The notes beneath the pieces were generated by a model. The model saw nothing but the letters and a program-made list of their open reading frames with translations. It did not search any database and was not told where the DNA came from. DNA of 64,000 nt from Pseudoclavibacter triregionum (GTDB taxonomy: Bacteria; Actinomycetota; Actinomycetes; Actinomycetales; Microbacteriaceae): NCBI GenBank assembly GCA_910822395.1, contig OU365335.1, positions 1,798,001-1,862,000 on the forward strand. The letters run 5' to 3'. Position 1 is the first letter of the stretch; each line of letters starts with the position of its first letter. The position numbers and the translations under genes are program-made. This document shows positions 17,393-27,116 of the stretch, piece after piece.

Positions 17393-17847
17393 GCGGCCGC
17401 ACCGGCGCGAAGATCGGCGCCTACCTCATCGCCGCCGTCCTCGTCCTCTACTTCGTCTTCGCGCTCGGCATGGCCTGGGCGCTCGTCACGAGCGGCGACC
17501 TCGTGAGCATCCTCATCGGCGTCGGGATGGTCGTCCTGCCGCTCCTCGGCGCCTGGCTCATCGGCCGCGAGCTCGTCTTCGGAGTCCAGGCCGAGCGCCT
17601 CGTCGACACGATGGCCGCCGAGGGCTCGCTCCCGCCGGACGACCTCCCCAAGCACCCGAGCGGCCAGCCCGTGCGGGAGGCCGCCGACGCCGAGTTCCCG
17701 AAGTGGAAGGAGGCCGTCGAGGCCGCGCCGGGCGACTGGCGCGCGTGGATCCGCCTCGGTCTCGCCTACCGGGCGTCCGGCGACGGCGGGCGCGCCCGGG
17801 CGGCAATCCGCCGGGCGATCGAGCTCGAGCGGGCCAGCCGGGCTTGA
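17389..17847 (+). CDS. Small two-TM membrane protein with C-terminal TPR-like helix pair
   Basis: 152 residues. Two transmembrane helices are predicted at about residues 8-33 and 37-63, followed by a cytosolic region with a helix pair DWRAWIRLGLAYRASGDGGRARAAIRRAIEL that resembles one tetratricopeptide repeat. No enzymatic motif. The TTG start overlaps the dapB stop (TTGA) with GGGGGAG upstream, so it is translationally coupled to dapB. Genes of this kind commonly follow dapB in related genomes (recollection, not verified); role unknown. Confidence 0.75.
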   Translation: MSGRTGAKIGAYLIAAVLVLYFVFALGMAWALVTSGDLVSILIGVGMVVLPLLGAWLIGRELVFGVQAERLVDTMAAEGSLPPDDLPKHPSGQPVREAADAEFPKWKEAVEAAPGDWRAWIRLGLAYRASGDGGRARAAIRRAIELERASRA

Positions 17848-17886
17848 GTCCGGCCATCCTGCGCATGCCCCCGCGGGGCGCGCGGC

Positions 17887-18840
17887 CTACGTCGCGAGCG
17901 ACTCGCCGTCCGCCGGCTCAGGCTGCTTGAGGAGGAGGTCGACGGCCTCGCGCGGCGTCTCCTCGCGGAAGACGAAGCCCGCCTCGCGCAGGCGCGCGGG
18001 CGCGACATCCTGGTCGCTGAGCAGGAGCTCGCGGCCCGCGGCCTGGAGCGTCGCCTCGATGAGCGCGCGCGGCGTCTGGAGCACGAAGGGGCGCTTGAGC
18101 TCCGCGGCGAGGCCGGAGAGGATCTCGTTCGCGCTCGCCGGCGACGGTCCCGTCACGTTGATGACGCCCGACATCTCGCGCTCGAGCACGAAGCGGGTCG
18201 CGCGGACGGCGTCGTCGAGGCTCACCCAGGGCCAGCGCTGCTCGCCCTCGCCGAGCTGGCCGAGCAGGCCGAGCTTCGCGAGGACGCGCAGGAGCGTGAA
18301 GGTGCCGCCGCGGCCGAGCACGATGCCGTAGCGCAGGAGCGCGACCGAGGTGCCCTCGGGCGCCTGCTGGGCGGCGCGCTCCCAGCGGTCGACGACGCGC
18401 GGGAGGAAGCCGTCCGTCGCGACGGGGGAGGACTCGTCGAGCCGCTCGCCCGGACGGTCGCCGTACGCGCCGACCGCCGAGGCGTTCACGAGCAGCGGCG
18501 GCGGCTGCTTCGCCTTCGCGATCGCGGCGGTGATCGTGAGCGTCGCGTTGACGCGCGAGCGGAGGATGTCCTTCTTGATCGGGTACGACCAGGGGAGGCG
18601 GTTGAGCGGCGATCCCGCGAGGTTCACGACCGCGTCGGCGCCGTCGATGAGGCGGTGGTCGAGCTCGCGCTGGGCCGGGTCCCAGGCGCGCTCGCGCTCG
18701 TGCCGGGGCGTGCGGCGGACGAGCTGCGTGACGAGGACGCCGTCGTCCTCGAGATCCTTGATGAGGGCCGAGCCGATCATGCCCGAGGCCCCGGCCACGA
18801 CGACGTGGCGGAGGCGCGATCGGGAGCGCGATGCATCCAT
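17887..18840 (-). CDS. TIGR01777-type NAD-dependent epimerase / SDR39U1 family
   Basis: 317-residue extended short-chain dehydrogenase. The Rossmann motif is VVVAGASGMIGSALIKDLE (GxxGxxG at residues 17-23). NLAGSP, SAVGAYGDRP (the YxxxK tyrosine is replaced by the family-typical YG), and a DUF1731 C-terminal domain (PFVLQTPRALIEATLQAAGRELLLSDQDVAP) define the family; substrate unknown. TACCCT on the reverse strand (18847-18852) ends 6 nt before the ATG: probably leaderless. Divergent from thyX, with about 60 nt between the starts. Confidence 0.9.
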   Translation of the reverse strand: MDASRSRSRLRHVVVAGASGMIGSALIKDLEDDGVLVTQLVRRTPRHERERAWDPAQRELDHRLIDGADAVVNLAGSPLNRLPWSYPIKKDILRSRVNATLTITAAIAKAKQPPPLLVNASAVGAYGDRPGERLDESSPVATDGFLPRVVDRWERAAQQAPEGTSVALLRYGIVLGRGGTFTLLRVLAKLGLLGQLGEGEQRWPWVSLDDAVRATRFVLEREMSGVINVTGPSPASANEILSGLAAELKRPFVLQTPRALIEATLQAAGRELLLSDQDVAPARLREAGFVFREETPREAVDLLLKQPEPADGESLAT

Positions 18841-18900
18841 ACCCCGAGGGTACGCGCGAGTCCCGGCTCGCGCCCGACCCCGCGCCGATAGGGTGTCCGC

Positions 18901-19650
18901 GTGAGCACCGACGAGCAGACCGCGCCCGAGATCGAGTTCCGCAGCGACGTGACCGTGGAGCTCGTGCGAGCCTCTGCGAGCGACCGCGACGTCCTCTTCG
19001 CCGCTCGCGTCTCGACCCAGGGCGAGCAGACCCTCGAGTCGGCGCAGGACGCCGACGCCGAGGCCGCCCCGCGCGACCGCGGTCTCATCAACTACCTCAT
19101 GCGCGACCGCCACGGCTCGCCCTTCGAGCACAACTCGATGACCTTCTACGTGCAGGCGCCGATCTTCGTCTTCCGCGAGTTCCAGCGCCACCGCATGGCG
19201 AGCTACAACGAGGAGTCGGGCCGCTACCGCGAGCTGCGCCCCGTGTTCTACACGCCCGCGCCCGAGCGCAAGCTCGTGCAGGAGGGGAAGCCCGGCAAGT
19301 ACGTCTTCGTCGACGGCACCCCCGAGCAGCACGAGCTCGTCGACCGCGAGATCCGCGCGGCCTCGACGCAGGCGTACGAGGCCTACCAGCGGATGCTCGC
19401 CGCCGGGGTCGCCCGCGAGGTCGCGCGCGCCGTCCTCCCGCTCAACATCTACTCCTCGATGTACGTGACGGTGAACTCCCGCTCGCTCATGAACTTCCTC
19501 TCCCTCCGCACGAAGCGCGAGGACTCGGCCTTCCCCTCCTTCCCGCAGCGTGAGATCGAGATGTGCGCCGAGAAGATGGAGGAGATCTGGCGCGGGCTCA
19601 TGCCGCTCACTGCCGAGGCGTTCGACGCCAACGGCCGCGTCGCCCCGTAG
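18901..19650 (+). CDS. thyX: FAD-dependent thymidylate synthase
   Basis: 249 residues; makes dTMP from dUMP using methylene-tetrahydrofolate, FAD and NADPH. The ThyX motif RHRMASYNEESGRY is complete at residues 96-109. Length and C-terminal region (SLMNFLSLRTKREDSAFPSFPQ) fit actinobacterial ThyX. The GTG start has TAGGGT (18889-18894) ending 6 nt upstream and no SD, so it is predicted to be leaderless. Its stop codon overlaps the GTG of hemW by one base (TAGTG). Confidence 0.97.
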   Translation: MSTDEQTAPEIEFRSDVTVELVRASASDRDVLFAARVSTQGEQTLESAQDADAEAAPRDRGLINYLMRDRHGSPFEHNSMTFYVQAPIFVFREFQRHRMASYNEESGRYRELRPVFYTPAPERKLVQEGKPGKYVFVDGTPEQHELVDREIRAASTQAYEAYQRMLAAGVAREVARAVLPLNIYSSMYVTVNSRSLMNFLSLRTKREDSAFPSFPQREIEMCAEKMEEIWRGLMPLTAEAFDANGRVAP

Positions 19651-20867
19651 TGCCCTCCGCCCTGCCGCTCGGGGAGCCCGTTCCCGAGGACGGCTCCCTG
19701 CCGGCGTCGGCCGCGGAGGGGATGGCCGAGCGCGGCTTCGGCGTCTACCTCCACGTGCCCTTCTGCCGCGTCCGCTGCGGCTACTGCGACTTCAACACCT
19801 ACACGGCGAGCGAGCTGCGGGGCGTCTCGCAGGCGAGCTACCCGGACGAGGTCATCCGCGAGCTCGACCTCGCCGCGCGCGTGCTCGGCGAGCTCGGGCC
19901 GCTCCGCGAGGCCGCGACGATCTTCGTCGGCGGCGGCACGCCGACCCTGCTGCCTCCGGGCGAGCTCGGGCGGATGATCGGCGCCGTGCGCGACCGCTTC
20001 GGCATCGCCCCGGGCGCCGAGGTCACGGTCGAGGCGAATCCCGACTCGATCGACGCGACCGGGCTCGAGGAGCTCGCGGCCGCCGGGGTCACGCGCGTGA
20101 GCTTCGGCATGCAGTCCGCGGCGCCGCACGTGCTCGCCGCGCTCGACCGCACGCACGACCCCGAGCGGATCCCCGTCGTCGTCGCCGCGGCGAAGGCGGC
20201 GGGGCTCGAGACGAGCCTCGACCTCATCTACGGGGCGCCGGGGGAGTCCCTCGAGGACTGGTCGCGCTCGCTCGACATGGCGCTCGCGCAGGAGCCGCAC
20301 CACGTCTCCGCCTACGCGCTCATCGTCGAGGAGGGGACGCGCCTCCACCGGCAGATCGCCCGAGGCGAGGTGCCGGCGCCCGACGACGACCTCCAGGCCG
20401 ACATGTACGAGCTCGCGGACGGGCGCCTCGCCGATGCCGGCTTCGAGTGGTACGAGCTCTCGAACTGGTCGCGCGGGGGACGCCATCCCTCCCGCCACAA
20501 TCTCGCGTACTGGCGCGGGGACGACTGGTGGGGCGCGGGCCCCGGCGCACACAGCCACATCGGCGGGGTGCGCTTCTGGAACGCGAAGCACCCGGCCGCC
20601 TACGCCGAGCGCCTCGCGCGCGGCGTCACGCCCGGCGTCGGCCGGGAGGTGCTCGACGCGGCGACGCGGCGCACCGAGGAGCTCCTCCTGCGGACGCGCC
20701 TGCGCGAGGGCCTCCCGATCGAGCTGCTGCCCGACGGCGGACCCGTCGCGGGCCTCATCGCGGACGGCCTCATCGACGGCCCTTCGGCCATCCGCGGTCG
20801 CATCGTCCCCACCCTCCGCGGGCGCCTCCTCGCCGATGCCCTCGTCCGCCGCCTCGACGTCGCCTAG
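19650..20867 (+). CDS. hemW: Radical SAM family heme chaperone HemW
   Basis: 405-residue cytosolic heme chaperone, formerly misnamed coproporphyrinogen III oxidase HemN. The radical-SAM cluster motif CX3CX2C is C39-C43-C46 in YLHVPFCRVRCGYCDFN, followed by the SAM glycine motif VGGGTPTLLP and EANPDS. HemN-specific N-terminal residues are absent, which supports HemW. The GTG at 19650 overlaps the thyX stop by one base; the upstream open frame runs inside thyX and is rejected. It precedes hrcA-dnaJ as in many actinobacteria, although a DUF4870 gene on the opposite strand is interposed. Confidence 0.93.
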   Translation: MPSALPLGEPVPEDGSLPASAAEGMAERGFGVYLHVPFCRVRCGYCDFNTYTASELRGVSQASYPDEVIRELDLAARVLGELGPLREAATIFVGGGTPTLLPPGELGRMIGAVRDRFGIAPGAEVTVEANPDSIDATGLEELAAAGVTRVSFGMQSAAPHVLAALDRTHDPERIPVVVAAAKAAGLETSLDLIYGAPGESLEDWSRSLDMALAQEPHHVSAYALIVEEGTRLHRQIARGEVPAPDDDLQADMYELADGRLADAGFEWYELSNWSRGGRHPSRHNLAYWRGDDWWGAGPGAHSHIGGVRFWNAKHPAAYAERLARGVTPGVGREVLDAATRRTEELLLRTRLREGLPIELLPDGGPVAGLIADGLIDGPSAIRGRIVPTLRGRLLADALVRRLDVA

Positions 20868-20916
20868 CGCCGCGCGCCCGACCTCGCCCAGTTTTAAGGG
20901 GGGCGCCGCGAACGGC

Positions 20917-20950
20917 GACGGCGCGCCCCGCGGATGCGGAGCGCGCCGTC
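20917..20950. terminator. Bidirectional terminator between hemW and the DUF4870 gene
   Basis: GACGGCGCGC (20917-20926) pairs perfectly with GCGCGCCGTC (20941-20950). The loop itself folds as CCGC-GGAT-GCGG, so the whole element is one long hairpin between the two convergent genes. A second 5-bp hairpin, CGCCG-CGAA-CGGCG, lies just upstream. Confidence 0.6.
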
Positions 20951-20967
20951 GAAGGGCCCGAGGCGGG

Positions 20968-21681
20968 CTACTTGATGAAGCGGAAGTTCACGGGGTAGCG
21001 GTAGCTGCCGCCGTTGTTCACCTTCATGCCGCCCATGATCGAGAAGACGAGGTTCGCGATCCACACGACCCAGCTGAGGAGGCCGATGAGCGAGCCGGTC
21101 ATGCCGAAGTCGGGGATGGCGAAGAACGCGATCATCTGGAGGAGGCCGATGCCGAGCGAGATGATCGCCATCGTGATGCCGAAGTTCAGCGCCTCCTTGC
21201 CCTCCGTGTTCGAGATCGGGCCGCGGTCCTTCGTGACCGCCCAGCCGATGCCCGAGCCGATGGGGCCGAGGATCTCGAGGAAGTGGCAGAGCGCGCCGCC
21301 GGAGCGGTCGTTCGCGTCGCCGCCGGGCTGGCCGTAGCCGGCCTGCGCGTAGGGCTGCTGGCCGTACGCGCCGGGCTGCTGGCCGTACGCCTGGCCGTAG
21401 GGCTGCTGCTGGCCGTAGCCGGCGGGCTGCGGGTAGCCCTGCTCGCCGTAGCCGCCCGGCTGCTGGCCGTAGCCCTGCTGGCCGTACGGCTGCTGCTGGC
21501 CGTAGCCCTGGGGCTGCTGGCCGTAGCCGCCCTGCGCGGGCTGCTGGCCGTAGGGCGGCTGGGCCTGCTCGCCGTACGGCTGCTGGCCGTAGGCGGAGGC
21601 GCCGGGCTGCTCGCCGTGGGACTGGCCGTAGGGCTGCTGGCCGTACGGCTGCTCGCCGCCCGGGTACTGGGGGTTCGACAT
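20968..21681 (-). CDS. DUF4870 membrane protein with PYGQQ-rich N-terminus
   Basis: 237 residues. Residues 1-125 are a low-complexity tail of [11 protein letters not shown] and AYGQQ repeats, predicted to be disordered. Residues 126-232 are a DUF4870-type domain of about three transmembrane helices ([60 protein letters not shown]), a family of unknown function. The N-in-Q start [12 protein letters not shown] is diagnostic. A GAGGAG SD precedes the ATG. Convergent with hemW and divergent from hrcA. It resembles three other low-complexity-tailed membrane proteins in this window. Confidence 0.85.
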   Translation of the reverse strand: MSNPQYPGGEQPYGQQPYGQSHGEQPGASAYGQQPYGEQAQPPYGQQPAQGGYGQQPQGYGQQQPYGQQGYGQQPGGYGEQGYPQPAGYGQQQPYGQAYGQQPGAYGQQPYAQAGYGQPGGDANDRSGGALCHFLEILGPIGSGIGWAVTKDRGPISNTEGKEALNFGITMAIISLGIGLLQMIAFFAIPDFGMTGSLIGLLSWVVWIANLVFSIMGGMKVNNGGSYRYPVNFRFIK

Positions 21682-22054
21682 GTCGTGCTCCTCTGGTCGG
21701 GGAAGGTCCGAGGGATTCGGTGGTCGTGAGCGGGGCAGATCGCCCGCCGGCGGCGACCGGGAGAGCGCCTGGACTCGGTGCGCAAGGCTACTCGCCGACG
21801 CGCCCGCGCAGGAGATCGGCGTCCGGATCGTGTCCAGGAATCCGCCTGTGGTCGCATGTCCGCGCCCCGCCCGCGCCCCGTCCACGAGCCGTCCGCGGCC
21901 CGGCGTTCGCCGCCGGCGGACTCCCGCCCGCCGATCGCCGCGGGCCGCGCCGGTAGGATCGACACCCGGCCCCGCCCCGCGCGGGACCCCTCGCGGGCCC
22001 GGTCCCGGGCGCGCGTCGCAGGGCACGACGAGTAGGTGGACGGGAGGCGATCGC
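21682..22054. other. 373-nt divergent intergenic region (DUF4870 gene / hrcA)
   Basis: No open frame with coding character was found. A TAGGAT hexamer at 21954-21959 is a plausible hrcA -10 (leader of about 90 nt), and GGGAGG at 22042-22047 is the hrcA SD. I searched by eye for a CIRCE element (TTAGCACTC-N9-GAGTGCTAA) and an HspR/HAIR-like repeat (CTTGAGT-N7-ACTCAAG) and saw neither, so autoregulation of hrcA is not supported here. Confidence 0.5.
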
Positions 22055-23146
22055 ATGGCGAGGAGCGCACGCGAGCACGAGCCCGCGCAGCGCGCCGAGG
22101 CCGAGCGCGGCCTCGACGTCACGCCGCGCGGCCTCGAGGTCCTCCGCGTCATCGTGAGCGACTACATCGTGCACCGCGAGCCCGTCGGCTCGAAGTCGAT
22201 CGCCGACCGCCACGCCTTCGGCGTCTCGGCCGCGACGATCCGCAACGACATGGCGCAGCTCGAGGAGGCCGAGCTCATCACGGCCCCGCACACCTCCTCG
22301 GGCCGCATCCCCACCGACAAGGGGTACCGCCTCTTCGTCGACCGGCTCGCCGACCTCCGCCCGCTCACGGCCGCCCAGCGCCGCGCGATCGAGCGCTTCC
22401 TCGAGCCGAGCGGCGACTTCGACGGGACCCTCGAGCGCGCCGTCCGCACCCTCGCGACGCTCACGAGCTCGGTGGCGATCCTCCAGGTGCCCTCGCTCGC
22501 GGTCGCCTCGATCCGCCACGTCGAGTTCGTGAAGCTCGGCGAGCGCCGGCTCCTCACCGTCGTCATCACCGACTCGGGCCGAGTCGAGCAGCGCGTCGGC
22601 GAGCTGGCCGAGCCCATCTCGGACGAGCTCGTGGAGCGGCTCCGGGAGGGCTTCGGCGCGCGGCTCGTCGGGCGCACCGTGGGGGAGGCCGCGGCCGATC
22701 TCCGCGACGTCTCCGGCCTCATCGAGCCCCGGCACGCCGACCTCCTCGCGCCGATCGTCGCGAACCTCCTCGACCAGGCGCTCTCGAACACGCAGGAGCG
22801 GCTCGTCATGGCGGGCGCCTCGAACCTCGCGCACACCGAGCGTGACTTCTCGTCGATCGCGCCCGTGCTCGAGGCCATCGAGGAGCAGGTCGCGCTGCTG
22901 CGGCTCCTGCAGGAGCTCTCGCTCGACGACGGCGTCGCCGTGCGCATCGGCGGCGAGCATCGCGACGCGGCCCTCAGCGAGACCGCGCTCGTCGCCGCCG
23001 GCTACTCGAGCGACGACGGCGAGGCGCGCCTCGGCGTCCTCGGGCCGACGCGCATGGACTACCAGCGGAACCTCGTCGCCGTGCGCGCCGTGGCCCGGTA
23101 CCTCTCGCGCCTCTTCGACGGGCCCGCGGGCGGCGCGGGCGCGTAG
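22055..23146 (+). CDS. hrcA: Heat-inducible transcription repressor HrcA
   Basis: 363-residue DNA-binding repressor of class I heat-shock genes, which in other bacteria binds CIRCE operators upstream of groEL. The winged-helix N-terminus shows [24 protein letters not shown] and [36 protein letters not shown], the most conserved part of the family. The GAF-like and dimerisation part follows and ends with ...[21 protein letters not shown]. The ATG at 22055 has GGGAGG upstream; the longer open frame before it is non-coding. First gene of a long operon reaching to the two-component genes. Confidence 0.96.
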   Translation: MARSAREHEPAQRAEAERGLDVTPRGLEVLRVIVSDYIVHREPVGSKSIADRHAFGVSAATIRNDMAQLEEAELITAPHTSSGRIPTDKGYRLFVDRLADLRPLTAAQRRAIERFLEPSGDFDGTLERAVRTLATLTSSVAILQVPSLAVASIRHVEFVKLGERRLLTVVITDSGRVEQRVGELAEPISDELVERLREGFGARLVGRTVGEAAADLRDVSGLIEPRHADLLAPIVANLLDQALSNTQERLVMAGASNLAHTERDFSSIAPVLEAIEEQVALLRLLQELSLDDGVAVRIGGEHRDAALSETALVAAGYSSDDGEARLGVLGPTRMDYQRNLVAVRAVARYLSRLFDGPAGGAGA

Positions 23147-23240
23147 CCCGCGCCATCCGCCCGCGCGTCCGCCGACCCCGACCTCACCCATCCCCGCACC
23201 CGAACCCCGCACCCCCGAACCCCCAAGGAGCCCACGCCAC

Positions 23241-24335
23241 GTGGCCGACCACTACGAGACCCTCGGCGTCGCGCGCGACGCGTCGCAGGAGGACATCAAG
23301 AAGGCGTACCGCCGGCTCGCCCGCGAGCTGCACCCCGACGTCAACCCCTCTGAGGAGGCGGCCGAGCGCTTCAAGCTCGTCACGCACGCCTACGAGACGC
23401 TGAGCGACCCGCAGCGGCGCCGCCAGTACGACCTCGGCGACCAGGGCGGCCAGGCCTTCGGCTTCGGCGACCTCTTCGAGACCTTCTTCGGCCAGGCCGG
23501 CGGCCAGCAGCGCGGCCCCCGCTCGCGCGCGGCCCGCGGCGGCGACGCCCTCGTGCGCGTCGAGCTCGACCTCGACGAGGTCATCTTCGGCACCCACCGC
23601 GACGTCGAGGTCCGCACCGCCGTCGTGTGCCCGAGCTGCGACGGCTCCTGCTGCGCGCCCGGCACCTCGCCCGAGACCTGCTCGCACTGCGGCGGCCAGG
23701 GCTCCGTCCAGCGCCAGGTGCGCTCGATCCTCGGCATGGTCGTCACGAGCCAGCCCTGCCAGCACTGCGCCGGTTACGGCACGACCATCCCGAGCCCCTG
23801 CCAGGACTGCCACGGCCAGGGCCGCATCCGCGCCGAGCGGACGATCCCCGTCGACATCCCCGCGGGCGTCGAGTCGGGCATGCGCATCCACCTCGCCGGC
23901 GAGGGGGAGGCGGGCCCCGCGGGCGGCGGCAACGGCGACCTCTACCTCGAGCTCAAGGTGCGCCCCCACGACGCCTTCACGCGCGACGGCGACGACCTCC
24001 AGTGCGTGCTCGAGGTGTCGCTCCCGGATGCCGTGCTCGGCACCTCCACCCGCATCGAGGGCCTCGACGGGGACATCGACCTCGACATCCCCGCCGGCGT
24101 GCAGTCTGGCGAGGTGCTCACGGTGCGCGGCCGCGGCGTCACGCGCCTGCGCTCGACGCACCGCGGCAACCTCGACGTCCACGTGCAGGTCGTCACCCCG
24201 ACGAAGCTCGACGGCAAGTCGAAGGAGCTCGTCGAGCAGCTCGCCGCGCGCATGAAGGCGCCCGGCCCGAAGCTCGCGCGCGAGCGCCAGGCCGGCGTCT
24301 TCTCGCGCTTCCGCGAGCGCTTCGGGAGGAGCTAG
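23241..24335 (+). CDS. dnaJ: Chaperone protein DnaJ (second actinobacterial type)
   Basis: 364-residue Hsp40 co-chaperone that stimulates DnaK ATPase. The J domain has HPD at residues 31-33, followed by a short G/F-rich linker with [12 protein letters not shown]. The zinc-finger region has four CXXC pairs (C129/C132, C146/C149, C172/C175, C186/C189), the first being [12 protein letters not shown], with a Cys where the repeat glycine normally is. C-terminal substrate domains are complete. GTG start with AAGGAG at 23225-23230. Lying next to hrcA is typical of the DnaJ2 paralogue rather than the dnaK-grpE operon copy. Confidence 0.95.
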   Translation: MADHYETLGVARDASQEDIKKAYRRLARELHPDVNPSEEAAERFKLVTHAYETLSDPQRRRQYDLGDQGGQAFGFGDLFETFFGQAGGQQRGPRSRAARGGDALVRVELDLDEVIFGTHRDVEVRTAVVCPSCDGSCCAPGTSPETCSHCGGQGSVQRQVRSILGMVVTSQPCQHCAGYGTTIPSPCQDCHGQGRIRAERTIPVDIPAGVESGMRIHLAGEGEAGPAGGGNGDLYLELKVRPHDAFTRDGDDLQCVLEVSLPDAVLGTSTRIEGLDGDIDLDIPAGVQSGEVLTVRGRGVTRLRSTHRGNLDVHVQVVTPTKLDGKSKELVEQLAARMKAPGPKLARERQAGVFSRFRERFGRS

Positions 24336-25199
24336 GTGGCCTGGCGCTACCTCGCCGAGTCGCTGCCGGACGGCCTCGCCCCGGGCGATCTCGCCGCGAT
24401 CGGCGGCGAGGAGGCAAGGCACGCGGCCGTCGTCGCGCGCGTCGCGCCGGGGGAGCGCCTGAGCTTCTTCGACGGCCGCGGCCGCGTCGCCGAGGGCGTC
24501 GTGACCCGCGCCGAGCGGGACGCCGTCGAGCTGCGGGTCGAATCGGTGCGCCTCGAGCGGGAGCCCTCGCCCGAGCTCGTGCTCGTGCAGGCCCTCGCGA
24601 AGGGCGACCGCGACGAGCTCGCCGCGCAGGCGGCGACCGAGCTCGGCGCGGCGGCGATCGTGCCCTGGCAGGCCGCGCGGAGCGTCTCGCGCTGGGATGC
24701 GAAGAAGGCGCCGAAGCAGCGCGCCCGCTGGCAGACGATCGTGCGCGAGGCCGCGAAGCAGAGCCTGCGGCCGATCGTGCCCGAGGTCGAGGAGCTCGCG
24801 ACGACGCCGGAGCTCGCGGCGCTCGCCTCGGAGGAAGGCGCGCTCATGCTCGTCCTCGAGCCGAGCGCGGGGCCGCTCCTCGCCGACGTCGCGGGGGAGC
24901 TCGCGGCTGGGGCGGCGGCGATGCCCGCCCGGATCGTCCTCGTCGTCGGCCCCGAGGGCGGCGTCGCCCCCGAGGAGCTCGCGGCCCTCGAGGCGGCCGG
25001 CGCCCGGCTCGTCCGGCTCGGCTCGCCCGTGCTGCGCACCTCGACAGCCGGGCCCGCGGCGATCGCCGCGCTCTCTGCGCTGCTCGGCCGCTGGTCGGAG
25101 GGCGCCGTCGAGCAGGCGGCCAGCAGGCCGGCGAACCGACCCTGGGGCAGGCGGCTCCCGGCCGCGATGCCCACGCCGCCCCGTAGGCTGGGGCCATGA
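24336..25199 (+). CDS. rsmE: 16S rRNA (uracil(1498)-N(3))-methyltransferase
   Basis: 287-residue SPOUT-class methyltransferase that modifies U1498 in the 16S rRNA decoding region. An N-terminal PUA-like domain is followed by the trefoil-knot SAM-binding part: LVVGPEGGVAPEELAAL and LGSPVLRTSTAGPAAIAAL. The GTG start begins immediately after the dnaJ stop with GGGAGGAG as SD. Its last four bases overlap the HIT gene start (ATGA). It has a rather Ala-rich C-terminal tail of about 25 residues beyond the conserved core. Confidence 0.94.
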   Translation: MAWRYLAESLPDGLAPGDLAAIGGEEARHAAVVARVAPGERLSFFDGRGRVAEGVVTRAERDAVELRVESVRLEREPSPELVLVQALAKGDRDELAAQAATELGAAAIVPWQAARSVSRWDAKKAPKQRARWQTIVREAAKQSLRPIVPEVEELATTPELAALASEEGALMLVLEPSAGPLLADVAGELAAGAAAMPARIVLVVGPEGGVAPEELAALEAAGARLVRLGSPVLRTSTAGPAAIAALSALLGRWSEGAVEQAASRPANRPWGRRLPAAMPTPPRRLGP

Positions 25200-25541
25200 G
25201 CGAGCAGAGCAGCAAGAGCGTCTTCAGCCGCATCGTCGACCGCGAGATCCCGGCCGACATCGTCGCCGAGACCGAGACCCTCATCGCCTTCCGCGACATC
25301 GCGCCGCAGGCGCCCGTGCACATCCTCGTCGTCCCGAAGACGGCCGAGTACCGCGACGTCACCGCGCTCGCCGCGGGCGACCCGCAGCTGCTCGCCGAGC
25401 TCGTCGGGCTCGCCCAGGAGATCGCGGACCGCGAGTGCGGCGGCCAGTACCGCCTCATCTTCAACACCGGGGCCGAGGCCGGCCAGACGGTGTTCCACGT
25501 CCACGGCCACGTCCTCGGCGGCGGCCTCGAGGAAGGCGCCC

Positions 25542-25552
<11 letters not shown>
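25196..25552 (+). CDS. HIT-family (histidine triad) nucleotide-binding protein
   Basis: 118-residue Hint-type purine nucleoside phosphoramidase. Recognised by FSRIVDREIPADIV, FRDIAPQAPVHILVVPK and the triad HVHGH (residues 100-104). Length typical. TAGGCT (25184-25189) ends 6 nt before the ATG, giving a possible internal leaderless promoter inside the operon, in addition to coupling with rsmE by ATGA. Its 3' end overlaps the PhoH gene by 11 nt. Confidence 0.93.
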
Positions 25553-26632
<1,080 letters not shown>

Positions 26633-26636
<4 letters not shown>

Positions 26637-27103
26637 GCATCGAGATCACGAACGAGACCGACGCGGAGGTCGACGAGCGGCGCCTGCAGAAGCTCGCGAC
26701 CTACGTGCTCGACCAGCTCCACGTCCACCCGGACGCCGAGCTGGCGATCATCCTCGTCGAGGTCGGCCCCATGGAGGAGCTCCACGTCCAGTGGATGGAC
26801 GAGCCGGGCCCGACCGACGTGCTGAGCTTCCCCATGGACGAGCTGCGCCCCGGCGCCGTCGACCGCCCGAGCGACCCGGGCCTGCTCGGCGACATCGTCA
26901 TCTGCCCGGCCGTCGCGGAGGCGCAGGCGGAGAAGGCCGGCCACTCGACGATGGAGGAGATCCTCCTCCTCGCGACGCACGGCATCCTCCACCTCCTCGG
27001 CTTCGACCATGCGGAGCCCGAGGAGGAGCGCGTCATGTTCGGGCTCCAGCGCGACCTCCTCGTCGGCTTCGGCCTGCGCGAGCGCGCCGAGGGCGGCCGA
27101 TGA
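26633..27103 (+). CDS. ybeY: Endoribonuclease YbeY
   Basis: 156-residue zinc-dependent single-strand endoribonuclease used in 16S rRNA 3' end maturation and ribosome quality control. The metal site H3XH5XGXH is [11 protein letters not shown] at about residues 121-131, and [14 protein letters not shown] is the conserved substrate loop. Length normal. ATG overlaps the PhoH stop by ATGA. A 13-nt gap separates it from the CNNM gene. Confidence 0.96.
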
Positions 27104-27116
27104 GGGCGGACGCCCG

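Noticed and set aside
13767-20867. Prophage or insertion sequence
   Set aside because: No transposase, integrase or phage structural gene is recognisable here or elsewhere in the window.
21682-22054. CIRCE or HspR operator upstream of hrcA
   Set aside because: No inverted repeat resembling either consensus was found by eye.
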